NCBI RefSeq assembly: GCF_900996235.1
Contig: NZ_CAAJGM010000208.1
Coordinates: 434,001-498,000, forward strand
Length of the DNA: 64,000 nt
Direction of reading: 5' to 3'
DNA from: Paraburkholderia sp. BCC1885
Lineage (GTDB): Bacteria; Pseudomonadota; Gammaproteobacteria; Burkholderiales; Burkholderiaceae
The notes under the pieces are model-generated. The model searched no databases, had not been told where the DNA came from, and saw only the letters and a list, made by a program, of their open reading frames with translations. The first letter of the stretch is position 1; every line of letters starts with the position of its first letter. The position numbers and the translations under genes were made by a program. Shown one piece after another: positions 61,127 through 64,000 of the stretch.

Positions 61127-62599
61127 TTAACGCCCGGCCAGCGTCACCAGTCTCTCGCGCACGCCCGCCAGCACCGGCGCCCACTCGCCGAGCGAAGGCT
61201 GGCGAAACAGTTCGACCGAGTCGTACCAGGGCGTGCGTTCCATCTCGCTTCCCCAAAACCACGCCGATACATGGTCGATCATCAGACAGGTCGGCACGCC
61301 GAGCGCACCGGCCAGATGCGCCGGGCCGCTGTCGATCGTCACCACCAGATCGAGGTTCACCAGCAACGCCGCCACATCCTCGAAGCCGGCCGCGAAATGC
61401 GGGGTGGGATCCACAATCGCGACGCCGTGCGCACGCCATTGCTCGACGCTGGCCGAGCGCCCCGGCGATAGCGCGAAATAGGTGACGCCCGGCACGGTCA
61501 GGAGCGGTTCAAGCTGGTCGACCGGCACCGAACGACGCATATCCCGAATGTGCTGCGGATTGCCGTTCCACACCAGGCCGACTTTCGGCCCGCTGCCGGC
61601 CGGCGCCATCTGCGCGACTCGCGCGCGCCACGCATCGGCGCGCGCCGGATCGGCCGTCAGATACTCGTGGCCCCAGCCTGCCGTGTCGAAAACGCCGAGT
61701 CGCAAGGGCAGGCTCAACAGGCCGCAATGAAAATCAGGCCGTGTTTCGAGACCGGTTTCGAGCGCCACATCGGTCGGGAGCATCCGCTCGAACAATTGCC
61801 GCAACGGTCCGTCGTGACCGAAGATCACGCGGCCGCCCTCGCGCCGCGCCCGCTCGGCAAGCAGCGGCAGAAAGCGCACCGCCCACAGGCAATCGCCGTT
61901 ACCTTGCTCGCCGTAGACCACCAGCGTCTTGCCCGCCAGCGACTCGCCCTGCCAGTAGCGGCTGATCGCCGCGAGCGCAAGATGTGCCTCGTTCAGATCG
62001 TTGCCGAACGCGGTGCGTGATTCGTAATTCGCCCAGCCGTCCGCGAAGCGCCCAGAACGGATTTCCAGTTCCGACAGATCGAACATGACAAGGGCGTTGT
62101 TCGGCGAGAGTTCGAGCACGCGCCGCAGCAGTGTTTCGGCTTCGGCAAAGCGCGCCTGTTCCTTGACGCACAGCGCGAGCTTGTGCAGCGCGACCGGGTT
62201 GCCGGGCACCACCCGCACGGCTTCGCGCAAAAGGCGCTCGGCTGTGTCGAAGTCGTTGCCCTGCTGGACAGCCGCAGCGCGCCAGACGAGTGCGTTGGCG
62301 TCGCCGGTGTTGCGCTCCAGCAGCAAAGCGGTGGCCGAATCGACCAGCGGCCAGTCGCGCAGGGCGAACGCGGTCTGAGCGATCGCATGCAGCAGCCCCG
62401 GATCGCAGGATGGGTCGAGCCGATATGCCTGCACCAACGCGCCAAGTGCTTCACGCTGCTGATCGCGGTTACGCCCGGCTGCCTGCTGCAGCAAGGTCTG
62501 GCCGAACGCGAGCCAGTCGGCGGCGCTGGCCTGCGGCGTGGCGACTCGCGCGCGCAACTGCGCGAGCGTCTCGGCGGCGAGGGTATTCGGGTCGCTCAT
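61127..62599 (-). CDS. TPR protein with glycosyltransferase family 9-like domain
   Basis: This is a 490-residue cytoplasmic protein. Residues about 25-190 form tetratricopeptide repeats (AERLLREAVRVVPGNPVALHKLALC, AETLLRRVLELSPNNALVMFDL), and residues 215-480 resemble the heptosyltransferase-type GT-B fold (LVVYGEQGNGDCLWAVRFLPLL; VTIDSGPAHLAGALGVPTCLMI). This fusion is known from proteins that glycosylate or assemble surface structures. The acceptor is unknown. It follows aroC on the same strand, with a 62-bp gap. Confidence 0.88.
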   Translation of the reverse strand: MSDPNTLAAETLAQLRARVATPQASAADWLAFGQTLLQQAAGRNRDQQREALGALVQAYRLDPSCDPGLLHAIAQTAFALRDWPLVDSATALLLERNTGDANALVWRAAAVQQGNDFDTAERLLREAVRVVPGNPVALHKLALCVKEQARFAEAETLLRRVLELSPNNALVMFDLSELEIRSGRFADGWANYESRTAFGNDLNEAHLALAAISRYWQGESLAGKTLVVYGEQGNGDCLWAVRFLPLLAERARREGGRVIFGHDGPLRQLFERMLPTDVALETGLETRPDFHCGLLSLPLRLGVFDTAGWGHEYLTADPARADAWRARVAQMAPAGSGPKVGLVWNGNPQHIRDMRRSVPVDQLEPLLTVPGVTYFALSPGRSASVEQWRAHGVAIVDPTPHFAAGFEDVAALLVNLDLVVTIDSGPAHLAGALGVPTCLMIDHVSAWFWGSEMERTPWYDSVELFRQPSLGEWAPVLAGVRERLVTLAGR

Positions 62600-62661
62600 G
62601 ACGGTCGTTTTAACTGATTTCGACTAACGCCAAACATGCAAAAACCCGCGCAGGATGCGGC

Positions 62662-63762
62662 TTAAGGCGCGCTCGCCGCGATCTTCGGCGTGCTGACGGC
62701 CACATCGCCGCATTGCGCGCGATGGCGCAGCGCGTGGTCGATCAGCACCAGCGCCAGCATCGACTCGGCGATCGGTGTCGCGCGGATGCCCACGCACGGA
62801 TCGTGACGCCCGAAGGTTTCGACGATGGCCGGCTGGCCCGCCTTGTCGATGGAGCGGCGCGGCGTGCGAATACTCGAGGTGGGTTTGATGGCGATCGACA
62901 CCGTGATGTCCTGCCCCGTCGAAATGCCGCCGAGCACACCGCCCGCGTGATTGCCGACAAAACCTTGCGGCGTCAGCTCGTCGCCATGCACCGAGCCGCG
63001 TTGTGCGACGCTCGCGAAGCCCGCGCCGATTTCGATGCCCTTCACCGCATTGATGCCCATCATGGCGTGCGCGATGTCTGCGTCCAGCCGGTCGAACAGC
63101 GGCTCGCCGAGGCCAACCGGCACGCCCGAAGCCACTACGTTGATACGTGCGCCGATCGAATCGCCGTCCTTGCGCAGCGCGTCCATATAGGTTTCGAGCT
63201 GCGGCACAACCTCGGCATTGGGCGCGAAGAACGGGTTTTCACGCACGTGCGACCAGTCGACGAACGGCACCTCGATCTCGCCGAGCGCCGCCATATAGCC
63301 GCGAATCTCCGTGCCGAAGTGCTCACGCAGCCACTTCTTGGCCACCGCGCCCGCCGCCACGGTGGGCGCCGTCAGACGCGCCGACGAACGGCCGCCGCCG
63401 CGATAGTCGCGAATACCGTATTTCTGCCAGTAGGTGTAGTCGGCGTGGCCGGGGCGGAAGGTTTCGGCGATGTTGCCGTAGTCCTTGCTGCGCTGGTCCG
63501 TATTACGGATCAGCAGCGCAATCGGCGCACCGGTCGTCACGCCTTCGAACACGCCCGAGAGAATCTCCACCTTGTCTTCTTCCTGACGCTGCGTGACGTG
63601 GCGCGAAGTACCCGGCTTGCGGCGATCCAGTTCGAACTGGATATCGGCTTCGACCAGCGCCATGCCCGGCGGGCAGCCGTCGATCACGCAGCCGATCGCG
63701 GGACCATGCGACTCGCCGAAGGTCGTGACAGTGAAAAGCGTACCAAGCGTATTGCCGGACAT
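62662..63762 (-). CDS. aroC: Chorismate synthase
   Basis: This 366-residue FMN-dependent enzyme converts 5-enolpyruvylshikimate-3-phosphate to chorismate, last step of the shikimate pathway. Signatures are GESHGPAIGCVIDGCPPG, RPGHADYTYWQKYGIRDYRGGGRSSAR and the C-terminal RTPRRSIDKAGQP. The start is MSGNTLGTLFTVTTFGESHG at 63762; the longer open frame is not supported. The protein is intact and the only aroC seen here. Confidence 0.98.
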   Translation of the reverse strand: MSGNTLGTLFTVTTFGESHGPAIGCVIDGCPPGMALVEADIQFELDRRKPGTSRHVTQRQEEDKVEILSGVFEGVTTGAPIALLIRNTDQRSKDYGNIAETFRPGHADYTYWQKYGIRDYRGGGRSSARLTAPTVAAGAVAKKWLREHFGTEIRGYMAALGEIEVPFVDWSHVRENPFFAPNAEVVPQLETYMDALRKDGDSIGARINVVASGVPVGLGEPLFDRLDADIAHAMMGINAVKGIEIGAGFASVAQRGSVHGDELTPQGFVGNHAGGVLGGISTGQDITVSIAIKPTSSIRTPRRSIDKAGQPAIVETFGRHDPCVGIRATPIAESMLALVLIDHALRHRAQCGDVAVSTPKIAASAP

Positions 63763-63937
63763 GAGCGTCGTCCAAAGAGATGCGGGGAAGACGCTATTAT
63801 GCCAGCCCGCCTGGCGGCGAGGGCCGCGCCACGCGGACGTTGGCCGAACGGACAAGGCGCGGCGGCCCGCCCGAACCGCCCCGGCCGCAAAAGCGCCCAC
63901 CCGACGCCCGTGTGCCGTCACGCCCGCCTGGCGGCGG

Positions 63938-64000
63938 CTATTTGCGCGCCCCGCGCAGTTCCGTCACGATCTGCTGCAGCCCTTCCGGCGTCACCTGAGC
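63938..64000 (-). CDS. C-terminal end of an unidentified gene, 5' part outside window
   Basis: The last 20 codons of a minus-strand frame (AQVTPEGLQQIVTELRGARK, then TAG) run in from the right edge upstream of aroC. The Gln/Leu/Glu pattern looks like a real C-terminal helix, but it is too short to assign a family. Confidence 0.4.
   Translation of the reverse strand, partial: AQVTPEGLQQIVTELRGARK

Noticed and set aside
63805..63936. Fifteen-base repeat GCCCGCCTGGCGGCG (63805 and 63922) as an array
   Set aside because: Only two copies in very GC-rich DNA, partly self-complementary, without regular spacers; not a CRISPR or useful repeat family.

Overview
This window is high-GC beta-proteobacterial DNA. 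The best fit is a large-chromosome segment of a Burkholderiaceae member close to Paraburkholderia. The evidence is the thrS-infC-rpmI-rplT-pheS-pheT-ihfA-MerR-tRNA-Pro block, the F-terminated porin, the DUF5594 protein and an N-terminally extended IhfA. I cannot name the species. I see no insertion sequence, prophage or CRISPR array.

Layout. 1-7118: a near-complete Nit1C cluster (nitB-nitC-nitD-nitE-nitF-nitG-nitH on the minus strand, nitH running off the left edge), linked in other bacteria to nitrogen starvation and cyanide assimilation. It is divergent from a MocR-type regulator, and the intergenic region carries two outward-facing sigma-54-type promoters and six CGATCA motifs. 7578-12234: a chemoreceptor, a DUF5594 protein, a secreted alpha/beta hydrolase and a porin. 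12605-17559: a four-gene AaeXAB-like/NodT efflux operon. 17553-20119: a PRC-barrel protein, a hydrolase remnant and poxB. 20439-23795: an uncharacterised trio of circularly permuted ATP-grasp, alpha-E and transglutaminase-like proteins. 24145-28299: an orphan sugar-type binding protein, a second FUSC protein and a HAD phosphatase.

28401-31874 is the catechol ortho-cleavage locus. catC and catR look intact, but catA has an in-frame TAA at codon 27 and catB a frameshift that fits an 11-bp deletion between short repeats, so this copy appears to be decaying. 31983-42389 is accessory metabolism and regulation: nitronate monooxygenase, a tautomerase, a VOC protein, three LysR regulators, an OhrR-type regulator, an MFS-MmgE/PrpD operon, a short-chain dehydrogenase without the usual tyrosine, and a DUF1330 protein.

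43025-53992 is conserved translation and stress machinery: tRNA-Pro, a MerR regulator, ihfA, pheT, pheS, rplT, rpmI, infC (AUC start), thrS, tRNA-Val and relA. A terminator with a possible antiterminator lies between rplT and pheS. 54056-64000 holds a RidA protein, an alpha/beta hydrolase, scoAB, a PAS-LuxR regulator, a thioesterase, a short-chain dehydrogenase, ETF-ubiquinone oxidoreductase, a TPR-glycosyltransferase-like protein, aroC and the tail of an unidentified gene.

Start codons were chosen from ribosome-binding sites and family length where these are visible. Functions come from reading the sequences and from family knowledge; no database search was run.
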